Shown piece after piece: positions 32,986 through 44,829 of a DNA stretch of 64,000 nucleotides. The position numbers were made by a program, and so were the translations under genes. Within the stretch, counting starts at the first letter, position 1, and the number at the start of each line of letters is the position of its first letter. The stretch is from Stenopsyche tienmushanensis (lineage: Eukaryota > Arthropoda > Insecta > Trichoptera > Stenopsychidae), in assembly GCA_008973525.1 (NCBI GenBank), contig WACJ01000526.1, positions 1,302,001 through 1,366,000 on the forward strand, read 5' to 3'. Under the pieces are notes generated by a model that had not been told where the DNA came from, did not search any database, and worked only from the letters and a program-made list of their open reading frames with translations.

Positions 32986-34824
32986 GATTAAATGACACAT
33001 AAACCCACTAACAAAACATAAGGACAATATTCAGTTAGTTCATCGTTCTATATAAAAATTATATTTAAATTGTGTATTTTGATACAGAAAATTGGCGTGC
33101 ACATCTTCTCTGAAATATAAATCCACCACGATATAATCAAATGATCGATATTCCTTTTCAGTCTTAACAGCAGTTATTGCATGTGCATTTATTAAAATGC
33201 AGATATAATTATTATTTGTTTCAAACCAATGTTGCAATAATTCTAACATAATTGATGCCACATGAATACGACGATCTTAGATTAGATGAGTTGAACGTTT
33301 AAACTAGTATAATATAACCAATTGAATATATTTAAATTAATAGAATGCTTAGCAAGACTTGAACATAATTCGATATTTACCAAACAAAGGCGTTTTAGTA
33401 TCAAAGTAACATTTAGCTTGGCAATTGTGCATTTTCTGAAAAATGATTACATTGTCACATAAAGAAACGTGGGAAGTAATTTATACGTTAGCTATCCTAC
33501 AAATTGGAGTGATTATAAACATTTAGAAATGTTCTTCTTTCTTTGGTGTATATACATAAGCGTAGGCTTCATTTCTTTCTTAAAATGAGCACCGGTTAAG
33601 GTAAAATTTTGCTCTCGTCGAGAAACGGAATCATAAGATTCTCATTGCCTGGAAATAATTTGATTTTATTCGAATCATTGCTTCCAAAAAAAAAGTATAT
33701 CGATTTATGGAAATGGGCCTGTATATTATCATATTTCGTGACTGTCGGAATTAAGGTACAACAAAATCGATGAAACTCTGTGTGGTGTGACGAGATGACA
33801 ATGTTTTGGCACGTCATGTGTATAACATTTTGAGAGATAAGCTTATTTTTTATCGAAGATTCTTTATATGAAAAAATACTTGTATGCTTTAAATTGAGGC
33901 TCGCATTTAACTTAAAAACGTTTGTCTATTGAATAGATGTGGCTATTAAATAATGAGACTTGAAGTAATTTACTTATGATGTTTGTATTTACTTTTACCT
34001 AAGATTCATATTCTCTATTCTCTTTCGAGCTACGTGATGCGATACAATTCAGAGAAGCCCAATATCATTTTCTAAAACTCGTATTTACAAAACTATATAC
34101 TGAACGCATGTGTGTATGTCTGTCTATTCAATATTCAGATGTATGTCCGAACCAAATCAATTGATAACATTGTATGAATAAAATACAGATACTTCCCTCT
34201 TAGCTATACGATCTCCTCTACTTATGTATTATAATTTTGTTAATGAATACATATTATAAACAATAAATATTTTAAATCACAACCAAATCCTAATCCAAGC
34301 AGAGTCAAACAATACAAACAGCAAATTAAAATATATAATTACGCTGCCCACAAAACGTATGATTATTAAACATTTGAAATTATATTACTAGAAATGTTTC
34401 CTCGTTAAGTCTTTTTAACGAGCCACAGTTTGAGGTTCTTGGAATCATAAAAGTAACGAAGAGAATTGTGGAAGGCTTTTTGTGTTGCAATTACCTTCCC
34501 AACCGTTTCAGGGGTACACGTTTAAACTGTTTACAAATAAAATTATGAGCTCCGAATCGACCTTTCAGTAGCCCCAGCTAAATCTTATTCTAGTTTGATT
34601 TTTATTTATGTAGAGCTTTGAGGGTAAAACTGGTAATACACGACAAACCCATGACTTTTAAACGCTTACAACGTTTGTAATTAGCGTTAAAGCACTCCTT
34701 ATTTCGCAAGTTCATAATGTAGATCCAAAGTAGGGTTGGATTGGATTGGACTTTTCAATATATTAAAACGGCCCACCCAGTCAAATGTTTCCTTTGTGCT
34801 CGGTCGAAAATTTAATTGAAACGT
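32986..34824. other. No gene recognised
   Basis: AT-rich. Open frames such as 33040-33261 and 33596-33817 (both minus, 73 codons) lack motifs. No shared repeats noticed. Confidence 0.25.
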
Positions 34825-34970
34825 GACAGAAGTATAAAAGAGATCGTAAATGTAATGTTTGAAATACTGATTTGAATAAATGATAATATTGTATCTAGAA
34901 ATAGAAACACGGCATTGAAAATAATGCGCTACGGATCGCAATATTTGAGAATATTTTTATAAGCAGACCC
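34825..34970 (+). repeat. Dispersed repeat shared with 62655-62770
   Basis: GATCGTAAATGTAATGTTTG, TTGAATAAAT and ATTGAAAATAATGCGCT recur near 62670-62740 in the same order and orientation. Non-coding; the second copy ends at AAAAGGG-TTAA, so it may be another TTAA-targeted MITE. Confidence 0.45.
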
Positions 34971-34979
34971 TTACAACCT

Positions 34980-35062
34980 TTACAGTACAACCTTGCCATT
35001 GATGCATGAGTGTATGATTGCTCGAGTCTGAACGCATATATGCGCGATTACTTATCAACGGG
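34980..35062 (+). mobile_element. piggyBac-like MITE, right end
   Basis: CGCATATATGCGCGATTACT and TATCAACGGG followed by TTAA (35063-35066) correspond to the right end of the copy at 9065 (CGCAAATATGCGACTGTACT ... TTAA). The left part is missing or merged with the repeat at 34825. Confidence 0.5.
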
Positions 35063-35069
35063 TTAAGAC

Positions 35070-35406
35070 AGAGAACCATTTTTCATCTCCAGTTAATACT
35101 TTTCTTTGAAATTTCTCTTTTTCTCGCAATAATCTTAAAGCCTGTATGTTGAGATGGTTCATCTTGTTGCGCTCGGATAGAGCGTCCGGTATCCAAATAC
35201 CTTGTCTGTGAACTTATTTTTCTTCAAGCATCTTTGAGTTCTGGACCAGGACACATCGATCTTCTTTGATAATTTTCGCCGATAGTCACTGCTTGGATTT
35301 TTTTCGATTTGAGTTTTTAGGACCACTTCATCCACTTAACTATGCCGTCATATTTCAAGTCGATGTTTCCATATTTTTTCCCAATATCATTAATATTTTC
35401 TGACAT
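35070..35406 (-). pseudogene. mariner transposase N-terminal fragment
   Basis: Minus strand from ATG at 35406: MSENINDIGKKYGN, then shifted frames giving a second-HTH remnant, TRQGIWIPDALSERNKMNHL, and VLTGDEKWFS, which contains Asp 1 (about 35080). The sequence ends there, against the TTAA end of the MITE. Multiple stops and frameshifts. No Asp 2 or Asp 3. Confidence 0.78.
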
Positions 35407-36180
35407 TCAATATGTAACCATAAATAGCAAAACTTTTTTTTCAATAAAATTTAATATGAAATGCATCCTTAGCAAAAATGTTTAACAAATACTTTGCGTG
35501 CTAAAACCACTTTAAACGCTATGCTTTCCGCGAATTACTGTATACTTTCAAGGCAATGTTTTTAGAGCAGTTATATTTGGCTTATGATGTAATCCGCGGC
35601 TTATAATAAAATCTTTTGTAACGTGTTATTATCTTTTACCACAGGTACAGGCGATTCGGAATATTTCTCAGAATTTTCATTGTGGAAAATGAAGAGGAGG
35701 CACAGAATTCCTCGGGTGAAATTCCTTCGGCCCGGGTGCCCATTTTATTAAATGCGGTGGGAAAGTAGTTAAAACGCAGAGTAAACTTGTTTTAATAAGT
35801 TGTTAATTAAATTTTGACGGAATTAACGCAACCAAACACAATTTTGTCAAAATATTTTAAATGGAATCGCGAACAAGTTCACCGAAGCAGTGTTTGGATA
35901 AGCAAATGAAAATTGACTAATTCGTTGGGCGGCGGCGTCAAATTGTCACTCAAATGTTTCCAAAGAATAATCAGTCAATTAAAATTTAACCACGAATGTC
36001 ATTTATTTCAAATGTGCATCCATCATTATATGTCACTTGCAACAATATGAATATCATAAAGCTATCATCAGTCAGATTTATTTGACTGCGAGATATTTAT
36101 ATTTTTAAATGGGTATTCACAGACCCTTTTATATGACGATTCCCAACCAAGATTTGTTATGGTTTTTTCACAGCAATGTG
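35407..36180. other. No gene recognised
   Basis: A GC-richer, homeodomain-core-containing patch lies at 35690-35960. No coding signal. Confidence 0.25.
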
Positions 36181-36188
36181 GTCGTTAG

Positions 36189-36222
36189 TAGGGGTCCCAA
36201 ATATTCGTAATATCAATTATTC
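36189..36222 (+). mobile_element. Terminal fragment of the 16-kb hAT family
   Basis: TAGGGGTCCCAAATATTCGT and ATATCAATTATTC match the first ~34 bp of hAT copies A and B. The match stops abruptly and SINE-like sequence follows within 20 bp. Only the tip survives. Confidence 0.75.
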
Positions 36223-36239
36223 TTTCTCCGAACATCTAT

Positions 36240-36345
36240 TCGAACTCCTGGTTGCTAACAACATTTCTTGTTGATTTGAGCCCAAGACGATTGATATAGT
36301 GGTCCGATTGCTTAATTGCGGGATCACCTACAAGACATATAGCAT
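36240..36345 (-). repeat. tRNA-derived SINE-like fragment, copy 1
   Basis: The reverse complement contains TCCCGCAATTAAGCAATCGG (A-box-like region), then CTTGGGCTCAAATCAAC (B-box-like), then GTTGTTAGCAACCAGGAG. The order and spacing match the reverse complement of 63785-63880 (CTCGCGGTTAAGCGGTTGG, CTTGGATTAAAATCC, GTGTGGCTGGCGACCAC). A tRNA-derived SINE fits; an intact tRNA does not, since no complete cloverleaf forms by eye. Confidence 0.45.
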
Positions 36346-36495
36346 TCATATTTATCGTAGTAATCAATTATTTTGAGAGCATGTCGTTACATGTCAGTTA
36401 TCGCTGATGCGTCGACTAGAGAGATTGTGCATTTGGTTGTATCTCTAAACCTCATTTATTCACCAACAGATAAAAGTAAACTCGTTATCTATACC

Positions 36496-37493
36496 ATGTC
36501 AGACACACAGTCGTCAGACGAACATATTCGTCATCTTATGCCCCTCCACTTTAAAATGGGTTGTAACGCAACACAGACATCTAAAGAAATTTGTGGATTT
36601 CACGGCAAAATTTTTAAAGTCAACAAGTGTCAACGATGGTTTCGAAGACTCTCAAGTGACAATTTTAGCCTAGTTGATGACCATCGAAATAGGAGACCTA
36701 CTGAATTCAATATCGAGCTGCTGAAATCGCTAGTGGATTCAGATCCAAAATTAAGTGTGACCTTTAGAAGACATCAACAGTCCAAAGACACTTGCACGCG
36801 ATTGGCAAAAGTTACAGAGAAGGCGTTTGGATTCCTCCCCAATTGTCCGACACAAACAAGTTGCTGCACATCGCTTATAACTAGACGCCTTAACGAGCAA
36901 TTTCTACACCGGATTATAGCTTGTTATGAAAAATGGATATTATATGACAATGTTAAAAAAACTAAGCAGTGGCTTTCAATTAATCAACCGGCTGTACTAA
37001 CTCCTAAACCTTTTTTAACTATAAAAAAGGTCCTCTTGAGCATATGGTGGGATTGTGGTGGGATAATACACTTTGAGTTTATAAAACTAGGAGAAACTAT
37101 CAATGCACAAATTTATTGCTCACAATTAGACAGAGTAAATGCAAAGTTATCAGAAAAACATACACATATACATCATGATAATGCCAGACCCCATGCAGCT
37201 AAAGTAACCCAGGAAAAAAATAGGGAACTCAATTGGGAACTGCTACCTCATTCACCATATTCGCCAGATATTGCGCCGTCTGATTATTATTTATTTAAAG
37301 TTATAGGCACTCCATTGAAAATAAGACGTTTTGAAAAGTAAATGAAGTTGAAATTCACCTAAATAACTATTTTTCGCCAAAGTCAGCCTCTTTTTATAAA
37401 AGAGAGATTGAAAATTCGCCTGGAAGATGGCAAAGAGTTATAAATAATAGTAGAAATTATATAATTGAATTGATTACTTATGGATCCTCCTAA
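36496..37493 (+). pseudogene. mariner transposase, near full length, first catalytic Asp lost
   Basis: From ATG 36496: MSDTQSSDEHIRHLMPLHFK, first HTH (KEICGFHGKI ... CQRWFRRL), DNFSLVD, LLKSLVDSDPKLS. Two compensating frameshifts scramble the second HTH and WIPPQLSDTNKL linker (about 36765-36880). Then LITRRLNEQFLHRIIACYEK: the usual TGDEKW is CYEKW, so Asp 1 has become Tyr (36925-36927). LSIWWDCGGIIHFEF, GETINAQIYCSQLD, HIHHDNARPH (Asp 2, 37177-37179) and YSPDIAPSDYYLF (Asp 3, 37282-37284) keep the DD34D spacing. The frame stops at 37341, but a shifted frame continues NEVEIHLNNYF, FYKREIENSPGRWQRV. The right TIR reads (reverse) TTAGGAGGATCCATAAGT, related to the 14.5-kb element, with TA at 37494-37495. 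No left TIR seen. Confidence 0.92.
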
Positions 37494-37495
37494 TA

Positions 37496-38770
37496 TCATT
37501 TAGGCCTTTTTTAGGCATTTTCATAAGAGATTCTTCCAGGATAGAGGTTTTACTTTATAAATTCTTTAAAGCCGAAAGTTTTAATTCTTCATAATCTTTC
37601 AACACTTTTATGAAATTTAAGTCGAAATAAAGTTCTTCACGTATTACTTTATATTACAATATGTCTTGCATTCTTGCATTATTTTCTAAAATAAATATTA
37701 ATTTTAAACAAAAAGTTTAACAAGCTCCAACAATTGACGATGGATGTCATAATTTTCGAACATTCTATCAAAAGGAATGCGTGTGCTGGCTGTAATATAA
37801 AGCTCAAAGCTATTGCAGGTGGTATAAATTGTGTGCTTGGTCTTTCTATGAGATCCATATTTCTTTATGCCCCTACCTTTTATCGGAACTTTCAGAAAAC
37901 GGAGAGAGCATTAAATACGAAGCATTATTACGAATTTAATTTTGCGTAAAAACTATGAACATCGAGATCGCTTCAATTGGATTCAATCAATGTTAATGTG
38001 TCAGAAAATGATAACTGTTTACTGTTATGATGATAATTCAGTTTCAATTTACTCCACAATCGTCTTTTGATACGAACCAGATGTCTCTGAAAATAAATTA
38101 TGGCCATCTTTGCTACATTCGTATGTAAAAATACATTAGAACTGTTTGAAAATCTTTTCAGCTTATTGACGCTATTTTATAGCTCAAGTAGTTTCGCTTA
38201 GTTCGGTGTATCCAAGCGAATTCAATAAATCAAAATGATTTTATCTATTAATCAAGATAAGTTGTTATTGATGTTATTTTGAAAAGCTAATGTTGGCACA
38301 AATTTATTATTATAATATTTTTGTTTGTTCAAATGAGGTTAATGAAATGAAAGCTTATTATTTCTTTAGAAAAGAGGAGATAAAAGAAGCCTTGGAGAAA
38401 ATTGAAAACGAAATCCACAGAGAGAAAAGTGCACTGAGTTAACAAGAAATTAAAAAGCGAGCTAAGAAATGGTAAATTTCCTCCGTTCTTATTTCATTTC
38501 AAAACGATCATGGATTAGTTTCCTTGTTTAAGAATCGCTATTATTCTATTAATACCTAAGGCATTATTTCTCGACTTAATTTTTGGTATAAGATGAGGTA
38601 TAAACGTAGGCTTTATAAAATTGGACATTGAACAACTTTTTTGAGTTTGAATAGCTGTCGTAATTTTGAAATTATATATACTTGACAACAACAACAAACT
38701 TATGTTTGTCGAACAAAATTAATATACTTTTGAGGCTCCGGAGATTATTATCTTCTTTGCGCTGATTATC
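37496..38770. other. No gene recognised
   Basis: AT-rich spacer. Short frames only; no repeats noticed. Confidence 0.25.
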
Positions 38771-38774
38771 GCAT

Positions 38775-39030
38775 TTAGATTTAGATCATCAAAGGTCCCC
38801 AATTTTTTTTGTTCCACAGATTCCGTGATATTTTTTTAAATTGCAGGTCCACTTCAGTGGTAGATTTGGCTATTGTATATGCGCGATTTTCTATTACGAG
38901 GCATGTAAGCAGAGAATGGTTTAGATTTTCAGCGTTGGTATTTCAACCACGAGCTTAAAAGTGAAACCGCGTATTTCAAAGGAAGTGCATATTACGCGGT
39001 GGATCAAAAACATTTTGAGATCCCCTACAC
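38775..39030. mobile_element. Diverged relative of the 40.5-kb hAT MITE
   Basis: GCATGTAAGCAGAGAATGGT, TTTTCAGCGTTGGTATTTCA and ACCACGA correspond to GACATGTAAGCAGAGAACGT, GAATGTTGGTATTTTA and ATCACGA in the MITE at 40503. The ends are too degraded to define. Confidence 0.5.
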
Positions 39031-40490
39031 TACGCCTGTAGATAAATCCGTCAATAATCAAGATCTTTTATAAATTTGTTTTTGATGGTGATACAGAGCC
39101 ATTTTGATAGGGCTTACTTTAGAATGGAAAATTTTAAAATATAAAATATTTTATGGGGTCATCTCACTTTGACGGCCTAAAAAAATTTTAACAATTTTTT
39201 TCTCAGTAAATACACCGAATAATTAACTGAATCTTTTTGAGATTTATTAGAACACTCTTATATAATACTAAAAAAATAAATTTGTAATTTAAAAAATATG
39301 TATTATATCGTTTTTAAAGCATCCAAATGGTATGTCAAAAACGATGCAAGTCAAAAAACACCTTTTTTGGGGGTATTTTTAATACAAAACGTAAGATAAA
39401 ATTTACATATATATGTAAAATAAGCTCATAAAATTACAAACCAATCGGCGATTTGGTTTTTCGAAATTCTATAAACGCCGCATGCAAAAATGTCGTTTCG
39501 AGAAAAACGCGTTTAAAGTTTTAAGTATAAAAAATCGTTGAAAAAGGAAACATACTACTAATCAGCGATTCCAGCTCTATAAAGCAATCCTTCAGCTATT
39601 TCAGCCTTGTCTTTTTTGTCTGATATGGCGTTTCTGCGAGCTGATATAGCTTCTTTAGAAGATTCGGAGCCTCGGCGGCTGGCGAGGAGTATACAAATAG
39701 AACTAATCGGAATAATCATCAACAAACTATTTAAGGGAGCAGTTTACAATAGGATATCGGCAATTCAAGCTTCAGAGAGATATATGTATCTGTTACATAT
39801 CCTGCATTATGGTAGAAAGGTTTTGAAAGCTTTTCAATGAAAAAAAGTAGAAAGAATCTCTTTACAGATTAGAAATCTCTTGCCGAGGAGATTTAAGGTT
39901 AAACCTGACTAAATAAAAGTCAAATATTTAAATTTTACCATCAACGCAATAAGTTCATCTTTCCAATTAAAACCATTTTTAGTGTATTTATTTAACTAAA
40001 TACATTGATTGGGTGACGTTTTAAAACTCTTAGGTATCTACTAATGGTATCTTTTAGGTGAATGTTACATTATACGATGTCCACATGGTAATAATACCCT
40101 GGTATGGGGCATCTACCCTACGTTTATGTGGATGATCAATAATCGAACCTCCAGGGAAAATTGTTTAGAATATAAGTTAGCGAAAGTGATCTCAGCTGCT
40201 GTTGCAAGGGAAACTCCGTAGACTAGAGTTGAAGTACACAAGGTATTTTATACTGAAAACTTGCAAAGTTAAGTATGTAATTGATTATTACAGAAAGTGA
40301 AAAAAATACTTTGTGTAAAAGTTATAACTACTATCTCCAAAGCATTTTTGCACCACAAGGGCAAGTCTCCGTTGTAATGTACTACGAATGGCCAAAACGT
40401 GGCAAGGTATTATGATTGGCCAATACGAGTGCCACGGGAAAGGTTTACAGTTCTCTTTAAATTGAGGTTGGATTCCTGGGGATAGTGAAC
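39031..40490. other. No gene recognised
   Basis: AT-rich. The 39450-39520 stretch has TTTCGAGAAAAACGCGT, shared with family C copy 2 at about 45100, but no extended match. The frame at 39607-39840 has no motif. Confidence 0.25.
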
Positions 40491-40502
40491 TATCTACTAG
40501 AT

Positions 40503-40717
40503 CAGCGGTTCTTGAACTTATGTAATCCGCAGACCCCCTCTCAAGCAATTTTTTTTTTAACGGATCCCGTCCCAATCCTAGGTATTTTATGTCATGGATT
40601 TCACTATTATAGACATGTAAGCAGAGAACGTCTAGGTTTTTCAATTGAATGTTGGTATTTTAATCACGATTTCTTCATGTTGCGGACTCCCAGGGGATTT
40701 CAGTTTAAGAACCGCTG
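40503..40717. mobile_element. hAT-type MITE
   Basis: Left end CAGCGGTTCTTGAACTTATG, right end in reverse complement CAGCGGTTCTTAAACTGAAA: inverted repeats of the hAT type. The interior is non-coding with a GCAGACCCCCT word typical of such elements. A clear 8-bp duplication was not found (TACTAGAT against CTGACTGG), so the flanks have decayed. Confidence 0.7.
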
Positions 40718-40725
40718 CTGACTGG

Positions 40726-41569
40726 CAACATACAATTCTAATTTTGCCTCTTAAACACAAAAAAACGCGATTGGATACCCGTTTTCAATGTTTTAACGTA
40801 ATTAAAAAACATATAAACATGACTCGCGTAAATTTTAAAGACTCTATTAATTTTTATTATAATATGTATGGATTATAAAATCGGATGATTTTTACAATAT
40901 TTTATGAACATCAGGAAAAATGAAAATGCTAGTAACATATAATCGATTGAGGACATAGCTACCGCGAGCAAAACATTCCAGGTCGGCGACTCCTGGTCTC
41001 CGTTTTGAATTTACTTCAATTTCCTTAGAAGGAACTGTGGCAGTGGAAAAACTCTATATTTCGCTCAACTTATTATATAATGCATGCGTCTTCAGAATCG
41101 ATGTATTTGAAAAGTGCTCGAGTGGCGTAGTACACATGTGCCGCTTACCCCCAGGTGATCCCTTATCCTTTTTCATTCTTTGTTTACCTCCGGTGATGGA
41201 TTGTGTTACTGCTTACCTCGGCATCAAATATGTACCCTTCTATTCTAAAGTACGAGCATAAACAAAATGAAAACTAACTGCTTAAAAAATACGGTTTACT
41301 TCGTCGAGTTTGTGAAACGTCAATATCTGCGAGCCGTTTGTTGAAGGATTTGTGTTTATTTCTGGAGCGCCGTTTGATTGCGTCATATATCCAATAGCAC
41401 CTAGAGGGTTTAAATAGGTTTAATTATGCAATGATGCTTACGTTTGAGGCAATGGATATTTACTTATGGTCTTATACAGAGTATACCGCTTAAGTACGAA
41501 GAAAAAAACTTATGAAAACGCTTGAAACTAATTTTCAGATATTAATAAAAAGAAAAATCTGACAAGATT
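40726..41569. other. No gene recognised
   Basis: A GC-richer patch at 40960-41250 holds a 74-codon frame without motif. Nothing else. Confidence 0.25.
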
Positions 41570-41577
41570 CTCTGAAA

Positions 41578-41904
41578 CAGGGGGACCTAACATTTTTTGC
41601 CTTGGGAGCTACTTTTCTATTTAAAATTGTCTCAGGATCGATTTTTTAATATGATTCTTAGAGGAAATTTAATTAAGGTGGTTTTTTTTCCTTTCTTCAA
41701 ACTTAAAACTTAAATTAGCAGATAAGTACGAATCAAGTCGAGCTAATGAGTTCGATCTCCGGAATTTTATTTTTCATCGTCAGCTGTAAATATATTTACA
41801 TAAAGTAATATATTTTTTTCAAAAATCACGGAAATCATCGGCATCGACAAAATTCAGCTTTAAGATCGACCGGTCGATCGGGATCGACCGGTTGGGTGCC
41901 CCTG
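41578..41904. mobile_element. hAT-type MITE with imperfect 8-bp duplication
   Basis: Left end CAGGGGGACCTAAC, right end in reverse complement CAGGGGCACCCAACCGGTCG. Flanks CTCTGAAA (41570-41577) and CTCCAAAA (41905-41912) agree at 6 of 8. The right subterminal region has a palindromic GATCGACCGGTCGATC followed by GATCGACCGG, likely a binding-site array. No coding region recognised. Confidence 0.72.
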
Positions 41905-41912
41905 CTCCAAAA

Positions 41913-42360
41913 CATCAATTTTAAGAAGCACTTCAGGTAGTAACAGTAACCGGCGGTGTAATTGTTTAACAACATTTGTTATGTTCATGATATGGCAATA
42001 TTTGCTTAAAGTTCCAACACAGCGGCGACATGAAAATAAAGTCTAAATTCTCAATATTTATATATTTTTTTAACTTTTGGTTTTCAATATTATTTAAACA
42101 AGGATTATTTTAATAGATAAAAATAACGAATGAACGTCGTTAAATGTTTAGGGTGCGACCTACATAAGTTTAAGAACCGCTGCATTAGAAAACTAAGTCT
42201 ATTGACGATGTATATTTTTTATTATAAAGCACTTGGAGGTTATTTTCAGTTTAAATCCTATTAAGTAAAACACAAAGGAGCAATTAACTTTTCTGTTGTG
42301 TTTATATTTATTTTTGACGTTTTTTAGAGTCGAACGTAAGGTACAATGGGCGCAAAACTG
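41913..42360. other. Spacer with a solo hAT-MITE tip near 42160-42182
   Basis: CATAAGTTTAAGAACCGCTG repeats the tip of the 40503 MITE family in reverse; the opposite end was not found. The rest is AT-rich and featureless. Confidence 0.45.
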
Positions 42361-42422
42361 ACGCGTTTGTCGCATTTTGTATTCTAAACTTTCGCCTAGA
42401 ATACAAAATGCGACAAACGCGT
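42361..42422. repeat. Perfect 26-bp hairpin with 10-nt loop
   Basis: Left arm 42361-42386 begins ACGCGTTTGTCGCATTTTGT. The right arm 42397-42422 is its exact reverse complement; the loop is AACTTTCGCC. The stem has mixed composition, so it is not a by-product of AT-richness. It could be a small-RNA-type hairpin, a protein-binding palindrome or a mini fold-back element. No TIR/TSD pair was recognised around it. Confidence 0.9.
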
Positions 42423-43245
42423 TTATAATTATATTTTGAGATATTAGCGCAAATTATTTTCTGGTTTGCAAACACATGTTTCCGACTGTGTTTACCAGGG
42501 CCTGGAAAAATTGGCCGCCAAATAATTACGTAAACGTGGAGAGCTCCCTAATTTATTACAATTTTGTCGTGATTTTGCCGCAAAATGTTTGCCCCAATAA
42601 GCGTTTCATTACGCAAAAGTTAAGCCTACGTTTTATATATTTTTTTTTATCACAATCAAATTTAGCAAAATTCCTAATTATAACATAAGCATGGCTCAAG
42701 TGAATATTTGCTACTTTAAAAGTAATTATGGACGACGATACTTCAAGTTATTTTTATTGGGTAACTACTGATTTTGCGAAACTTCTAATTAATTTCCTAA
42801 ACGAATTTATTTAAAAATCAAGCCATTTTTTGTATCTGAAATGGGTAGACACTTTTCAATTCATAAACTGGACTTGCAAGGAATCATTAACTTGGTCATG
42901 GTATCTCAGGTTAAATAGAAAATGTACGTAATGTAAGAGTTATTATAACGTTGAAGATCTTTCGTTTGCGAGTTGACCTATATTCCATGATGGCTTAACC
43001 CCTGCTTGATGGATAATATACAATTGGTCATTCTATCTTTAGTGGAATGATAAATGTGAACTGGGCGAGTTATTTTCATCGCCTGCTCGAGAGGAGAGAC
43101 GTAATTTATAGGTTGAAACCCCCAAATACATTTTTTATGCGTTCGAAGATTACGCGTTCTCATAAGAAGTGATCTCATCACGATGGATAGTTTCTATGTA
43201 GAAGAGCAGTTATTAGTTACTCGATTTATAATTATACTTATATTA
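42423..43245. other. No gene recognised
   Basis: AT-rich with a 70-codon ATG frame (42476-42688) of chance-like composition. Confidence 0.25.
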
Positions 43246-43247
43246 TA

Positions 43248-43591
43248 CAGGATGTTTGGTATATGGACTGATACAATTTTTCAGGGGATTAAGAGGGTCT
43301 TTTGCTACGTTTCACCCATAGGTCTTATGTCCTAAGTTTTACAACATTTTGAAAAAATATCCAAAATTTTATCTTTAAGTCGTTATAATTTTTTAATCTG
43401 TAATCATAATATTACGAAATAACTGTTTTTGTATTTTGCAATGAATTTTAATCTAAATAAAAGAAAATTACTTCTGCACTTCCAAAGTCTCATAAAATGT
43501 GCAAACGAATGAGAAATGTCTACTTCTAAATTCTTTAAATAAAACCCTAATACCCTGAAAAATTGTATCGGTCCATGTGCCAAACACCCTG
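43248..43591. mobile_element. TA-flanked MITE with ~40-bp terminal inverted repeats
   Basis: Left end CAGGATGTTTGGTATATGGA then CTGATACAATTTTTCAGGG. Right end in reverse complement CAGGGTGTTTGGCACATGGA then CCGATACAATTTTTCAGGG. TA at 43246-43247 and 43592-43593. 344 bp, non-coding. TA targets suggest the Tc1/mariner superfamily, but the TIR differs from every mariner in this window. Confidence 0.87.
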
Positions 43592-43734
43592 TAGAAATAC
43601 AATACAAGTATAGTATGTACATATGTACGGTAAAGCTTCGTCAAATGTAAAAAATGCAAAAGTGTGATACTGAATCACCTAAATCGTAATAAATCTTATT
43701 GTTAGTTGGCAAGTGAGTACGGCATAAGACGATC

Positions 43735-44060
43735 CATAGTTATCTACCAAAAATAAGCGCGAGAAAATTCAAAAGTTCGTCTTCACTTTTGATTAAGGCA
43801 AGAGGCAAACTTTCAAGAAAGCTAATCATCCAGAGGTAGAGAAAGCTTTGTATATGTGGTTTCTTCAGAAAATAAACAGGCATACATCTATTTCTGGGCA
43901 CAAATTAGCCATGAAAGCAAAGTTGTTTTACAAGGAGATGACAAAAAAGAAGGCTTTGCAGCTAGCAAGGGATAGTTAAAACGCTTCAAAAATAGCGAGA
44001 TAACTTGACATTTATCGCCCATAAGAAGCTATGTAAATGAGCTGGTTGACCTCTTACCCC
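43735..44060 (+). pseudogene. pogo/Tigger transposase fragment, CENP-B-type HTH
   Basis: Plus strand reads KANHPEVEKALYMWFLQKIN, RHTSISGHKLAMKAKLFYKE, MTKKKALQLARDS, stop, then a shifted SWLKRFKN. This is the second (CENP-B/Tc5-type) DNA-binding domain of a Tigger/jerky-like transposase, where HPEVEKALYxWFxQ and SGxxLxxKAxxFYKEM are family hallmarks. No catalytic part or TIR is nearby. Confidence 0.85.
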
Positions 44061-44829
44061 CTTAACGGATGCATAAAAATATGTATGTCGTCTTAAAAAG
44101 GTCTTTAATCGCTTTATACTTTGCAAATAGATGAATTATTTAATCTTATATTTTAGACAAATTGGTTCACCCATGTTCACGTTGATATAGATTAACTTTA
44201 AATACAGAGATTCGCAAAACGAGCTTTGATTTACTTGCGAACGAGAAATGTTTGCATTAATAAGTACAGAAACTAATTTCGAAATAAATTGGCAAAACAA
44301 TTTGTAAGCTCGCAGTCCAGTATTTAATCATCTAATAGTATGGTAACATTTATAGATACTTTTATTGAAATATCTTCATTTTCTGCATTTTTTTTATCAC
44401 TGAAACACATTTGCTGAATTTGAAAATATGAACAAAGCATGACTTTAAGAAGGATTGTTGTCAAACACTGTATGTGGGAGGAATTAAAAATAAATAACTA
44501 TTTATTTTAAATGCCAATTTGCATTCAGGATTTATCAAATCTCTTGATAAAACAAATTGTTGAATTTAAAATGGCACTCTTAAGCTATTTGCAATAATTA
44601 AGGATTGTAGATATATTTAATTTAAGCTTATAAATCAGATTTCACAACTAAAACAAAAAATTAAAATCAGGTATACGAATTGACTCGGATTTAAATTGTT
44701 CATCAACCGTGAAAAACAACCATCCATTAAACATAATTAAATACAGTCTGATGGTTTTAAAGGCTTGTTAAATATTTATTGAGAATTATTTTATAATAAT
44801 AGTTAAGGTTTACATTAAGATTTGTTATG
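44061..44829. other. No gene recognised
   Basis: AT-rich, no shared repeats. Confidence 0.25.

Noticed and set aside
36240..36345. Functional tRNA gene
   Set aside because: Box-like blocks are present but no full cloverleaf or discriminator-consistent acceptor stem can be drawn; a SINE head fits better.
36373..36495. N-terminal extension of the mariner frame upstream of ATG 36496
   Set aside because: The extension starts at TTG and has no mariner similarity; the family's normal N-terminus begins at MSDTQSS.
40495..40725. Exact 8-bp target duplication for the 40.5-kb hAT MITE
   Set aside because: TACTAGAT and CTGACTGG do not match well enough; the element is called on its TIRs only.
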